DNA from: Alcaligenaceae bacterium UBA6179
GTDB lineage: Bacteria > Pseudomonadota > Gammaproteobacteria > Burkholderiales > Burkholderiaceae_B
Direction: 5' to 3'
Length of the DNA: 22,344 bases
NCBI GenBank assembly: GCA_002422175.1
Contig: DITR01000055.1
Coordinates: 1,572-23,915 of the forward strand
Shown piece by piece: positions 15,975-22,344 of this stretch. Each line of letters starts with the position of its first letter. Position 1 is the stretch's first letter. The notes under the pieces are model-generated. The model did no database searches, had not been told where the DNA came from, and was given only the letters and a program-made list of their open reading frames with translations. Position numbers and translations under genes: made by a program.

Positions 15975-16017
15975 TATATAGAAACCAACAAAATCAAACT
16001 AAATAATATATAGAAAC
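15975..16017. repeat. 11-base direct repeat upstream of the cysB-like gene
   Basis: TATATAGAAAC occurs at 15975-15985 and again, identically, at 16007-16017, a 32-base offset of about three helical turns. Both copies lie in the 104-base gap between lptF and the cysB-like gene and flank the expected -35 region. They could be paired binding sites for a regulator, possibly autoregulation. Confidence 0.45.
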
Positions 16018-16044
16018 ATGGACTAAATACTAAGCAAATTTTAT

Positions 16045-17157
16045 CTATGCAGATTGTGAGGGTTTTTTAGGTCTTCTTATGCGTAATCGATGCCACATCA
16101 GCACAACGGTTAAAGTTAAAAAAACTGCATGAACAGCCCAGACGCCTACACCAAAGGGCAAAACTTGATTGTTAACCCAGCCATGAGATGCGTTAATTAA
16201 ATTCATATAAAGCAAGGCAATCAACCCTGCAATGAGTAAATCAAATGACCGCCCAACCCTAGGGTTCACAGCTCCCAATGGAATCGCTAATAAAGCCAAG
16301 TTGATGGTTGCCAATGGAATGGCTAAACGCCACATAATTTGACCCTTTGCATGAGGCGTATCATCAGTCAATAATAATTCGGTGGGGCGCGCTTTGTTGT
16401 TGTTGAGGGCACGATTTCGGGCTTCGGTTAAGCTTTGCTCGCCCCCTTTTGACTCGAGCCTAACGCCAAATGAGTCAAATGTTGAAACCCGAGCTGTTAG
16501 CTCGCCAGGCTTGATGTCGTATCGCGCACCTTCACCTAAAACTAAAAATCGATCACCATTTTTTGCAACCTCTGTACGCGCTGACGCCGCACTCACCAAA
16601 GACAACCAATTTGGTTCAAGCAAACGAACGAAAACTTGACCCAACGCGTCTGGGTCTTGTGGTGAAGGCTCAACAAAAACAATACGGTTACCGGCGTCAA
16701 GCTCTAAAAATTGACCCGATGAAATACGTGACAAGTCAGAGCGCAGTTCAAACCGCGCACGATAATCTTCAATTTGACGCTGTGCCCAGGGCGATGCGAA
16801 AAGCGTTAAAACAGCCACCACAAAAGCGGCAGGTAGGGCTAAACGCAAAATGGGTTGTACCCACTGTGCAAGCGACACACCACTAGAAAACCACACCACC
16901 ATTTCAGACTCTCGATAACTACGCGAAACGGTGGTCAACACGCCGATGAAGACCGAAACGGCCATCACTGTTGGTAAAGCTGCGATAGTGGTGAAAGCGG
17001 CCAAACCCACGACAACATCAGCACCAATTCGGCCTGCAGCTGCTTCGCCCAAGAGGCGAACCAACACAACACTTAACCAAACGACCAATAGCGTCGAAAA
17101 TACGACGCTAGCGTGGCTAGTGGCCTCTGAAACAACTGATCTTTTAAAAAGAGACAT
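16045..17157 (-). CDS. lptF: LPS export ABC transporter permease LptF
   Basis: LptF is one of the two inner-membrane permeases of the LptB2FG complex that extracts lipopolysaccharide and pushes it into the LptC-A-D bridge. From the ATG at 17157 it is 370 residues. It has three N-terminal membrane segments (ending around FVVAVLTLFASPW), a central periplasmic beta-jellyroll domain containing GQFLELDAGNRIVFVE, and three C-terminal membrane segments starting at WRLAIPLATINLALLAIPLG. The motif GAVNPRVGRS before the fifth segment is typical of the family. An outer ATG at 17184 is possible; neither has a Shine-Dalgarno sequence, and the inner one fits the usual M-x-x-F-x-R-S start. It is divergent from pepA, a common arrangement. 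An lptG gene normally follows, but here the next gene is cysB-like. Confidence 0.93.
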   Translation of the reverse strand: MSLFKRSVVSEATSHASVVFSTLLVVWLSVVLVRLLGEAAAGRIGADVVVGLAAFTTIAALPTVMAVSVFIGVLTTVSRSYRESEMVVWFSSGVSLAQWVQPILRLALPAAFVVAVLTLFASPWAQRQIEDYRARFELRSDLSRISSGQFLELDAGNRIVFVEPSPQDPDALGQVFVRLLEPNWLSLVSAASARTEVAKNGDRFLVLGEGARYDIKPGELTARVSTFDSFGVRLESKGGEQSLTEARNRALNNNKARPTELLLTDDTPHAKGQIMWRLAIPLATINLALLAIPLGAVNPRVGRSFDLLIAGLIALLYMNLINASHGWVNNQVLPFGVGVWAVHAVFLTLTVVLMWHRLRIRRPKKPSQSA

Positions 17158-17227
17158 ACTTGGTCGTAAATGCGAGATAATCATGGGAAGGCAACATGCT
17201 TCTTAGACTCTCGGGTAGGTAATCAAC

Positions 17228-18823
17228 ATGCAATTTAGCACACACAACACAACCTCTTTTCATCAAATTAAAACGGCAGCGTTAGCAGTCGGCATTTATA
17301 GTAATGGTATTTTAACCCCCGCAGCTGATGTGATTGACCGCTCGAGCGGTGGCGCTTTGCGTGAAATTATCAAGTCAGAGTTTAGCGGCAAGTTGGGTGA
17401 AACCATGACTTTACGTTCATTGAAAGATGTCAAAGCAAGCCGGGTAGTGATGATCGGTTTAGGTCAACAAGAAACCTTCAGTACTCTTTCACTATTTAAA
17501 GCTCAAACCGCTTTTGTAAAACGGTGTCAAGCTATGAATTTAACTGACGCCTCAAGCACCCTATGTTTAGAGACCACTTCTGACACCAGCACCTCGCAAG
17601 AACGTGCTCGTATATCTGCACGTGCGGTGACTCAATGTTTGTATCATTATGATGCCACGCTCAGCACCAAATCAAATAAAGATAAAATTAAGCTGAAGCA
17701 ATTTGAAATCATTGCACCGCGGGCAGACGAAAAATCAACTCTCTTAGGGCTTAAAGAAGGCCAAGCAATCGGTAATGGTATGTTAGCTGCACAAGAGTTA
17801 GGCAACTTACCTGCAAATATTTGTACACCAACCCATCTTGCAAACGAAGCTAAACTTTTGGCACGTGAATTTAAAACCATTAAAACTACTGTGCTTGAAC
17901 GCAAACAGGTCGAGGCTCTCAAGATGGGGTCATTTCTCTCTGTTTCTCGTGGGTCAGATGAACCTTTACGTTTTATTGTGTTGCATTTCACAGGTACAGG
18001 CTATAAACCACAATCACCTGTTCAAGCTAAAGGCGAGTCAAGCAACGCAACAAAATCAACTAGCAAACCACTACAAAAGACCTTGAAGGCAAACGCCAAT
18101 CGAGCCAATGGTCCGATTGTGTTGGTTGGTAAGGGCATCACTTTCGACTCAGGTGGCATTTCGATTAAACCTGCCGCCACAATGGACGAAATGAAATACG
18201 ACATGTGTGGTGCAGCAAGTGTATTGGGTTCATTTCGGGCATTAGCTGAACTAGACCTTCCGATTGAAGTTGTGGGTTTGATTCCCGCTTGTGAAAACAT
18301 GCCAAGCGGTCGTGCTAACAAACCCGGTGATGTGGTAACCAGTATGTCAGGTTTAACAATTGAAATTTTAAATACTGACGCGGAAGGCCGCCTAGTCTTA
18401 TGCGACGCATTGACCTACGCTGAACGATTTAAACCCTCTGCCGTAATTGACATCGCCACCTTGACTGGCGCTTGCGTTGTCGCCCTGGGTGGTGTGAACA
18501 GTGGTTTATTTTCAACTAATGATACCCTCGCCCATCAGTTACTTGATGCGGGCAAGCAGTCACAAGACCCCACATGGCGCATGCCCCTTGACGAGCCTTA
18601 TCACGAGCAGTTGAAATCAAACTTTGCAGACCTTGCCAATATTGGTGGCCCACCTGCCGGTGCAGTCACCGCTGCCTGCTTTTTATCACGATTTGCCAAA
18701 GCTTACCCCTGGGCGCACTTAGATATTGCGGGTGTTGCATGGAGAGGTGGAAAAGACAAAGGCTCAACGGGTAGACCTGTCCCGCTATTGATGCAATACT
18801 TAATTAATAAAGTGCAAGACTAA
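17228..18823 (+). CDS. pepA: Leucyl (cytosol) aminopeptidase PepA
   Basis: An M17 family dizinc or dimanganese aminopeptidase, hexameric and cytosolic; in some bacteria PepA also binds DNA. The catalytic residues are all present: Lys302, Asp307, Lys314, Asp325, Asp384, Glu386 and Arg388, in GKGITFDSGGISIKP, MKYDMCGAA and the family signature NTDAEGRL. Relative to E. coli PepA (Lys270, Asp275, Asp352, Glu354) the offset is +32. The protein is 531 residues rather than about 503. The extra length is a hydrophilic stretch at about 260-293, rich in Lys, Ser, Thr, Asn and Ala, placed just before the catalytic domain. It is divergent from lptF across about 70 bases. Activity should be retained because the insert avoids the active site. 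Confidence 0.96.
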   Translation: MQFSTHNTTSFHQIKTAALAVGIYSNGILTPAADVIDRSSGGALREIIKSEFSGKLGETMTLRSLKDVKASRVVMIGLGQQETFSTLSLFKAQTAFVKRCQAMNLTDASSTLCLETTSDTSTSQERARISARAVTQCLYHYDATLSTKSNKDKIKLKQFEIIAPRADEKSTLLGLKEGQAIGNGMLAAQELGNLPANICTPTHLANEAKLLAREFKTIKTTVLERKQVEALKMGSFLSVSRGSDEPLRFIVLHFTGTGYKPQSPVQAKGESSNATKSTSKPLQKTLKANANRANGPIVLVGKGITFDSGGISIKPAATMDEMKYDMCGAASVLGSFRALAELDLPIEVVGLIPACENMPSGRANKPGDVVTSMSGLTIEILNTDAEGRLVLCDALTYAERFKPSAVIDIATLTGACVVALGGVNSGLFSTNDTLAHQLLDAGKQSQDPTWRMPLDEPYHEQLKSNFADLANIGGPPAGAVTAACFLSRFAKAYPWAHLDIAGVAWRGGKDKGSTGRPVPLLMQYLINKVQD

Positions 18824-18876
18824 GTATTAATTTTGACAATTTAAGGTTATCTTAAAGTCATCTTTCAATTTAACAA

Positions 18877-18902
18877 CCCTTAAAGCTTAAAAACTTTAAG
18901 GG
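18877..18902 (+). promoter_or_regulatory. Perfect inverted repeat in the pepA-yccA gap
   Basis: CCCTTAAAG (18877-18885) and CTTTAAGGG (18894-18902) form a perfect nine-base-pair stem with an eight-base A-rich loop. The 3' arm continues as AAGGGAG, a good Shine-Dalgarno-like sequence, seven bases before an in-frame TTG at 18910. No T-run follows, so it is not a normal intrinsic terminator. It may be an operator, an RNA hairpin that hides a ribosome binding site, or a processing site. Confidence 0.5.
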
Positions 18903-18996
18903 AGTTAACTTGTTAAACGCAGGAACTTTCCGTTACCATAAGTACTCGAAACACATTGTTGGCAATTTTGCCGAATTAGATTTAGGGACTAACGCC

Positions 18997-19701
18997 ATGA
19001 GCGATTACCGTTCGACGCTACCCCGCGCAGATTATGCCGGGTCAACCACGCAAGCTGCACGCAATCAGGTATTGCGCAATACCTACTGGTTGCTCGCCTT
19101 GTCATTAATTCCAACTGTGCTCGGTGCTGCGTTGGGGCTTTACTCTGGCCTTAACCAAGTTATGAATACCAGCCCTGGTTTGACTATTATGGTTTTTTTG
19201 GTTGGTGCATTTGGTCTGATGTACGCCATAGAGCGCAATAAAGAAAGTTCAGCTGGTGTTGGCTTATTGATGCTCTTTACCTTCTTCATGGGCATTATGT
19301 TGTCGCGTATGCTGGGTTTTGTTTTAGGTATGAGTAATGGCACACAGCTTGTCATGATGGCATTTGGTGGCACAGCGGTGGTTTTTACAGCTATGGCAAC
19401 TTTAGCCAGCACACTTAAGCGTGATTTGGGTGGCATGCAAAAGTGGTTATTCATGGGCGTAATTGTGATTTTAGTTGCAGCTGTGGGCAATATCTTTTTA
19501 CAGCTACCCGCTTTAATGCTCACTATCTCAGTGCTAGCGATTTTCATTTTTTCGGCGTTCATGCTTGTTGACTTGCAGCGCGTCATGAATGGTGGCGAAA
19601 CGAATTATATTAGCGCTACATTGGCTATTTACCTTGACGTTTATAACGTTTTTGTTAACTTGTTGGCGTTATTAGGCATCTTTGGTGGCAGTCGCGACTA
19701 A
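18997..19701 (+). CDS. Bax inhibitor-1 / YccA family membrane protein
   Basis: An integral inner-membrane protein of the BI-1 family. From the ATG at 18997 it has 234 residues and about seven hydrophobic segments. The family ending is visible in IYLDVYNVFVNLLALLGIFGG, given here as YLDVYNVFVNLLALLG. E. coli YccA interacts with and modulates the FtsH protease, and other members act as calcium leak channels; which applies here is not known. The ATG has an AGGGA Shine-Dalgarno sequence nine bases upstream. The frame remains open upstream to a TTG at 18910 that also has a good ribosome binding site, so a 29-residue N-terminal extension is possible but does not look like family sequence. It is convergent with recO. 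Confidence 0.88.
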   Translation: MSDYRSTLPRADYAGSTTQAARNQVLRNTYWLLALSLIPTVLGAALGLYSGLNQVMNTSPGLTIMVFLVGAFGLMYAIERNKESSAGVGLLMLFTFFMGIMLSRMLGFVLGMSNGTQLVMMAFGGTAVVFTAMATLASTLKRDLGGMQKWLFMGVIVILVAAVGNIFLQLPALMLTISVLAIFIFSAFMLVDLQRVMNGGETNYISATLAIYLDVYNVFVNLLALLGIFGGSRD

Positions 19702-19733
19702 AAATTAGCTCAGATTAAAAACGGCCAATTAAG

Positions 19734-20357
19734 CTATTCAATATTTGGAAGGGCCGTTGAGCGGTTCGATACAAAAGGCTGTAAACTTTTCATCACATCT
19801 CGGGTGGCTAGTCTGTTGAGCTCAAAGTGTTCAACAATACGCCGCCTGAGAACTTGCTTAGCCTGAGCTGCTTGAGCAGGGTCATCAAAATCGGGCATGG
19901 GTTCGTCAGCACCGTAACCGGTTTCTTGCAAAAACAACCATTCAAATCGTCTCAGCACATGGTTTGCTGAAGCACCTAACGCCAACTGACGTAATGCATG
20001 ATCATAAGCATCAAATAGTTGCGGATGGGGGTCTTCCCGTGGCAAGGTTTTAAGTAACAACTCGTTCATGTACCAACATGACATCAGTGTTTGCCCTGCA
20101 ATATTGAGCGCTCCAACCGATTCAGCCCGCATAAGTGTGCGAACTTCATTGCGGCCAGCCCAAGACAATTGAACCGGTTGAAAAACAGACAAGACCGCAC
20201 GCAAACCTGAATAAGGTCTTTTAGCCCCTTTAGCCGCCATCAACAAAAGGCCATGATCACGACTAAACACTTTCACTAATAATGACGTTTCACGCCACGG
20301 CGTGGCATGCAGCACAAAGGCCTGTGCGTCAAGCACGCGGGTACTTCTTTTTTGCAT
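19734..20357 (-). CDS. recO: DNA repair protein RecO, compact form
   Basis: RecO acts with RecR to load RecA onto SSB-coated DNA and to anneal strands in gap repair. The 207-residue product has the N-terminal OB-fold (DAQAFVLHATPWRETSLLVKV given in part as AFVLHATPWRETSLLVKVFS, then GLLLMAAKGAKRPYSGLR) and the helical central part with YMNELLLKTLPREDPHPQLFDAYD (core YMNELLLKTLPREDPHPQ). It is shorter than typical RecO (about 240-280). After LQETGYG the usual stretch that often carries cysteines in other bacteria is reduced to about a dozen residues, and the protein resumes at the final helix (LNRLATRDVMKSLQ). It starts two bases after the era stop; rnc-era-recO is a conserved order. Confidence 0.9.
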   Translation of the reverse strand: MQKRSTRVLDAQAFVLHATPWRETSLLVKVFSRDHGLLLMAAKGAKRPYSGLRAVLSVFQPVQLSWAGRNEVRTLMRAESVGALNIAGQTLMSCWYMNELLLKTLPREDPHPQLFDAYDHALRQLALGASANHVLRRFEWLFLQETGYGADEPMPDFDDPAQAAQAKQVLRRRIVEHFELNRLATRDVMKSLQPFVSNRSTALPNIE

Positions 20358-20359
20358 GG

Positions 20360-21289
20360 CTACTCGTAGCCTAACTCGCGCAAACTGCTTTCGCGGTTAG
20401 CCCAGCCTTTTCTAACTTTGACATAGACCTCAAGATGCACAGGCCGATCAAGTAACTGAGCAATTTCATGACGTGCTTCGCTTGCGATACGTTTCATGTG
20501 CGAACCCCCAGCACCCAATAAAATAGGTTTATGGCTTTCGCGCTCAACTAAAACACAGGCCGCAATGTTGACACGCTGTGGTTGTTCTTCCCACTCTTCA
20601 ATAACAACGGTGCAAGCGTAAGGTAATTCGTCGCCAACGAGACGAAATATTTTTTCGCGAATATATTCCGCTGCGATGAAGCGCACGGGTCGATCGGTCA
20701 ATGTGTCGGCCTCAAACAGAGGCTCGTTAAGGGGCAAGCGTTGCTTGACTTCGCTTAGCAAAACATCAAGCTGCTTATTTTTATCAGCACTGACGGGTAC
20801 CACTGCACTAAATGGGTATTGCGCGACGATTTTAGAAACAAAAGAAAATAAATCGTTACGTGTTTTTAACGCATCAATTTTACTCACCACTAAAATAGTT
20901 CGTGCGGGGTCGGGCAACATGGCGAGTAGCTGCTGATCGCCCGGCGACCACTTACCCGCTTCAACCACAAAAAGAACCACATCAACTGCCGCTAAGGTTT
21001 GCGTCACCACGCGATTCATCATTTTGTTCATGGCGCCGCCATGACGTGTTTGAAAACCTGGGGTATCAACAAAAATGAATTGTGCATCAGGTTGAGTTAG
21101 CACACCTTGAATGCGATGGCGAGTCGTTTGGGCACGCCGAGAAACAATTGAAACTTTTGCACCAATTAAGGCATTGGTTAAAGTTGATTTGCCCACGTTG
21201 GGACGACCAATCACAGCAATATAGCCACAATGGTGTAACGTACTCGACGAATCGCTTTTTGGCGAATCGACGTTAATCGGTTCAGTCAT
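20360..21289 (-). CDS. era: GTPase Era
   Basis: Era is an essential GTPase that binds the 3' end of 16S rRNA and helps 30S subunit maturation. The 309-residue protein has G1 GRPNVGKST (28-36), G3 DTPGF (75-79) and a C-terminal KH domain (about 204-309) with a GAGG loop at 259-262. The G4 motif reads SKID (136-139) rather than the canonical NKxD. A polar N-terminal extension of about 20 residues precedes the G domain. The ATG overlaps the rnc stop by four bases (ATGA), and recO follows after two bases, so the three genes are likely translated from one message. Confidence 0.97.
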   Translation of the reverse strand: MTEPINVDSPKSDSSSTLHHCGYIAVIGRPNVGKSTLTNALIGAKVSIVSRRAQTTRHRIQGVLTQPDAQFIFVDTPGFQTRHGGAMNKMMNRVVTQTLAAVDVVLFVVEAGKWSPGDQQLLAMLPDPARTILVVSKIDALKTRNDLFSFVSKIVAQYPFSAVVPVSADKNKQLDVLLSEVKQRLPLNEPLFEADTLTDRPVRFIAAEYIREKIFRLVGDELPYACTVVIEEWEEQPQRVNIAACVLVERESHKPILLGAGGSHMKRIASEARHEIAQLLDRPVHLEVYVKVRKGWANRESSLRELGYE

Positions 21290-22056
21290 GTCAAGTCCTG
21301 CTTAACGGCTATGGGTAGGGTGAGTTGAGGTGATTTTTTAGCGCGGCTTGGGCGCTTGCGGGCGGGGGTTAACCGCATCGTCATGGCAATATCAAATGCT
21401 TGCTTAGCAGCCAACTGTTCTGCAGCTCGTCGACTCGCACCAGCCGCTCTGACTTCAATTTCGAGCGTTTCAACCTCACACTGCACTTCAAATTGTTGAC
21501 TATGCGCTGCGCCGTGAGTGGCCACAACAGAATAGGTTGGTAAACTGAGTTTATGACCCTGCAATAATTCTTGTAACAATGTTTTGGCATCTTTACCTAT
21601 GGTTTGAGGGTCAACACGCTCAACCACAGGGTCGTAGAGTTTTTCTATAACATGCTTGACCGCTTCAAACCCACCATCGAGGTAGACTGCAGCAAAAACA
21701 GCCTCGACGGCATCAGCCAAAATTGAAGGCCGTCTAAACCCACCACTTTTAAGTTCACCCTCACCGAGTCTTAAATAACCTGACAAGCCTAAGCGTTGGG
21801 CAATTTCAGCTAAGGCTGACTGCTTAACCAAATTTGAGCGCACACGCGACAAATCACCTTCGTTAAGTTTTGGATAACGATGATAAAGCATTGCCGACAC
21901 GCACGCCCCCAAAATCGCATCACCTAGAAACTCAAGCCTTTCATTATGATGCGTGCTGTGACTGCGATGAGTCAGGGCTTGCTCAATAAATGAAACATCT
22001 TTGAAAGTATAGGAAATCGCGGTTTCGAGTTGTTTTAAATTTGTGGCAGGTGACAT
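21286..22056 (-). CDS. rnc: Ribonuclease III
   Basis: RNase III cuts double-stranded RNA in rRNA precursors, mRNAs and sRNA duplexes. The 256-residue protein has the family signature NERLEFLGDAIL (38-49) with Glu42 and Asp46, and the second metal-site residues Asp115 and Glu118 (ADAVEA). A double-stranded RNA binding domain follows at about 155-226. A basic C-terminal tail (PARKRPSRAKK) of about 25 residues extends beyond the E. coli protein (226 residues) and could strengthen RNA binding. The gene directly abuts lepB, whose stop ends where rnc starts. Confidence 0.97.
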   Translation of the reverse strand: MSPATNLKQLETAISYTFKDVSFIEQALTHRSHSTHHNERLEFLGDAILGACVSAMLYHRYPKLNEGDLSRVRSNLVKQSALAEIAQRLGLSGYLRLGEGELKSGGFRRPSILADAVEAVFAAVYLDGGFEAVKHVIEKLYDPVVERVDPQTIGKDAKTLLQELLQGHKLSLPTYSVVATHGAAHSQQFEVQCEVETLEIEVRAAGASRRAAEQLAAKQAFDIAMTMRLTPARKRPSRAKKSPQLTLPIAVKQDLT

Positions 22057-22344
22057 TTAATGGAAAAAACCAATACGACTGGGTTGTGAAAAGTTCATCC
22101 AGATAAAGAAAGCTCGACCAACAATATTTTCTTTCGGTACAAAACCCCAGAATCTACTGTCAAGACTGTTATCTCGATTATCACCCATCATAAAGTAATT
22201 CCCTGCTGGCACCACACACCGCATACCCTCACGACTATATTGACAGTTTTCTTGCCCAGGAAAGCGCCAAATAGGCCTAACTTCTGACATTAAGCGGTCA
22301 TCTTGCAGTATTTTATTTTCAACACGCCCTAAATTTTCAATATA
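22057..22344 (-). CDS. lepB: Signal peptidase I, C-terminal part (gene continues past the window)
   Basis: Only the last 96 codons are present; the frame is open to the window edge, where it reads YIENLGRVEN, so the Met at 22290 is internal and not the start. The visible part contains the conserved GDNRDNSLDSRFWGFVP (box D/E region) and the FFIWMNF segment, followed by the C-terminal SRIGFFH. The catalytic Ser and Lys boxes lie outside the window. Two internal Cys in CQYSREGMRC match the position of the disulphide pair known in E. coli LepB. The enzyme cleaves signal peptides at the periplasmic face of the inner membrane. lepB-rnc-era is a classical operon. Confidence 0.95.
   Translation of the reverse strand, partial: YIENLGRVENKILQDDRLMSEVRPIWRFPGQENCQYSREGMRCVVPAGNYFMMGDNRDNSLDSRFWGFVPKENIVGRAFFIWMNFSQPSRIGFFH

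Noticed and set aside
18833..18861. A promoter for the BI-1 gene from TTGACA at 18833-18838.
   Set aside because: The -35 is perfect, but at 16-18 base spacing the best -10 (AGTCAT) matches only 3 of 6; better hexamers have wrong spacing. It may still be used with an activator.
19702..19733. Terminator hairpin TAGCT / AGCTA between the BI-1 gene and recO.
   Set aside because: Five weak base pairs over a 21-base loop with no T-run.
398..22344. Many shorter open frames on the opposite strand or shifted within eno, pyrG, pepP, acs, prpE, pepA, lptF and era.
   Set aside because: They lie wholly inside well-supported genes, show no family motifs and have low-complexity or implausible compositions, as expected of shadow frames.
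1..22344. tRNA, rRNA, CRISPR arrays, insertion sequences, toxin-antitoxin pairs or phage genes.
   Set aside because: Looked for in the gaps and at gene edges; no repeat-spacer pattern, terminal inverted repeats, transposase motif or tRNA TPsiC-like sequence was seen.

Overview
The window is a gene-dense stretch of an ordinary bacterial chromosome, by eye somewhat below 50% GC. Protein content and gene order point to a betaproteobacterium of the order Burkholderiales, probably near Alcaligenaceae. The signs are the pyrG-kdsA-eno-ftsB run, lepB-rnc-era-recO, a lptF/pepA divergon, a full-length CysB regulator and KdsA of the metal-dependent type. I assign the order with fair confidence and the family only tentatively. 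I see no rRNA, tRNA, CRISPR array, insertion sequence, prophage or integrase.

Layout. (1) 61-7491, minus strand: scoA-scoB-pepP-pyrG-kdsA-eno-ftsB, tightly packed with 4-23 base overlaps or short gaps. A ketone-body CoA transferase and a proline aminopeptidase sit at the head, followed by housekeeping genes for CTP, Kdo, glycolysis and division. (2) 7492-7718: AT-rich divergent promoter region with a repeated dyad element. (3) 7719-9365, plus strand: ETF:ubiquinone oxidoreductase. (4) 9373-13679, minus strand: prpE, a small DUF336/GlcG-like gene and acs, which activate propionate and acetate. (5) 13680-13989: a 310-base gap with a near-consensus promoter and a possible short transcript. (6) 13990-14577, plus strand: NlpC/P60 lipoprotein hydrolase. 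(7) 14569-16017, minus strand: a small cysteine-rich DUF2325 gene behind a near-perfect Fur box, then a CysB-type regulator. (8) lptF (minus) divergent from pepA (plus), then a Bax-inhibitor-1 family membrane protein (plus). (9) 19734-22344, minus strand: lepB (cut by the window edge)-rnc-era-recO.

How the genes work together: scoAB, prpE, acs and ETF-QO form a short-chain acid and acyl-CoA catabolic block. It makes acetoacetyl-, propionyl- and acetyl-CoA and passes electrons from acyl-CoA dehydrogenases to ubiquinone. The rest is envelope, division, translation and processing housekeeping.

Most of the window is conventional. The parts worth a second look are the Fur-controlled DUF2325 protein with its C-terminal cysteine cluster, lptF without an adjacent lptG, a linker insertion in PepA, a compact RecO, the DUF336 gene embedded between two acyl-CoA synthetase genes, and several unexplained intergenic structures. 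I found no clear new multi-gene system.
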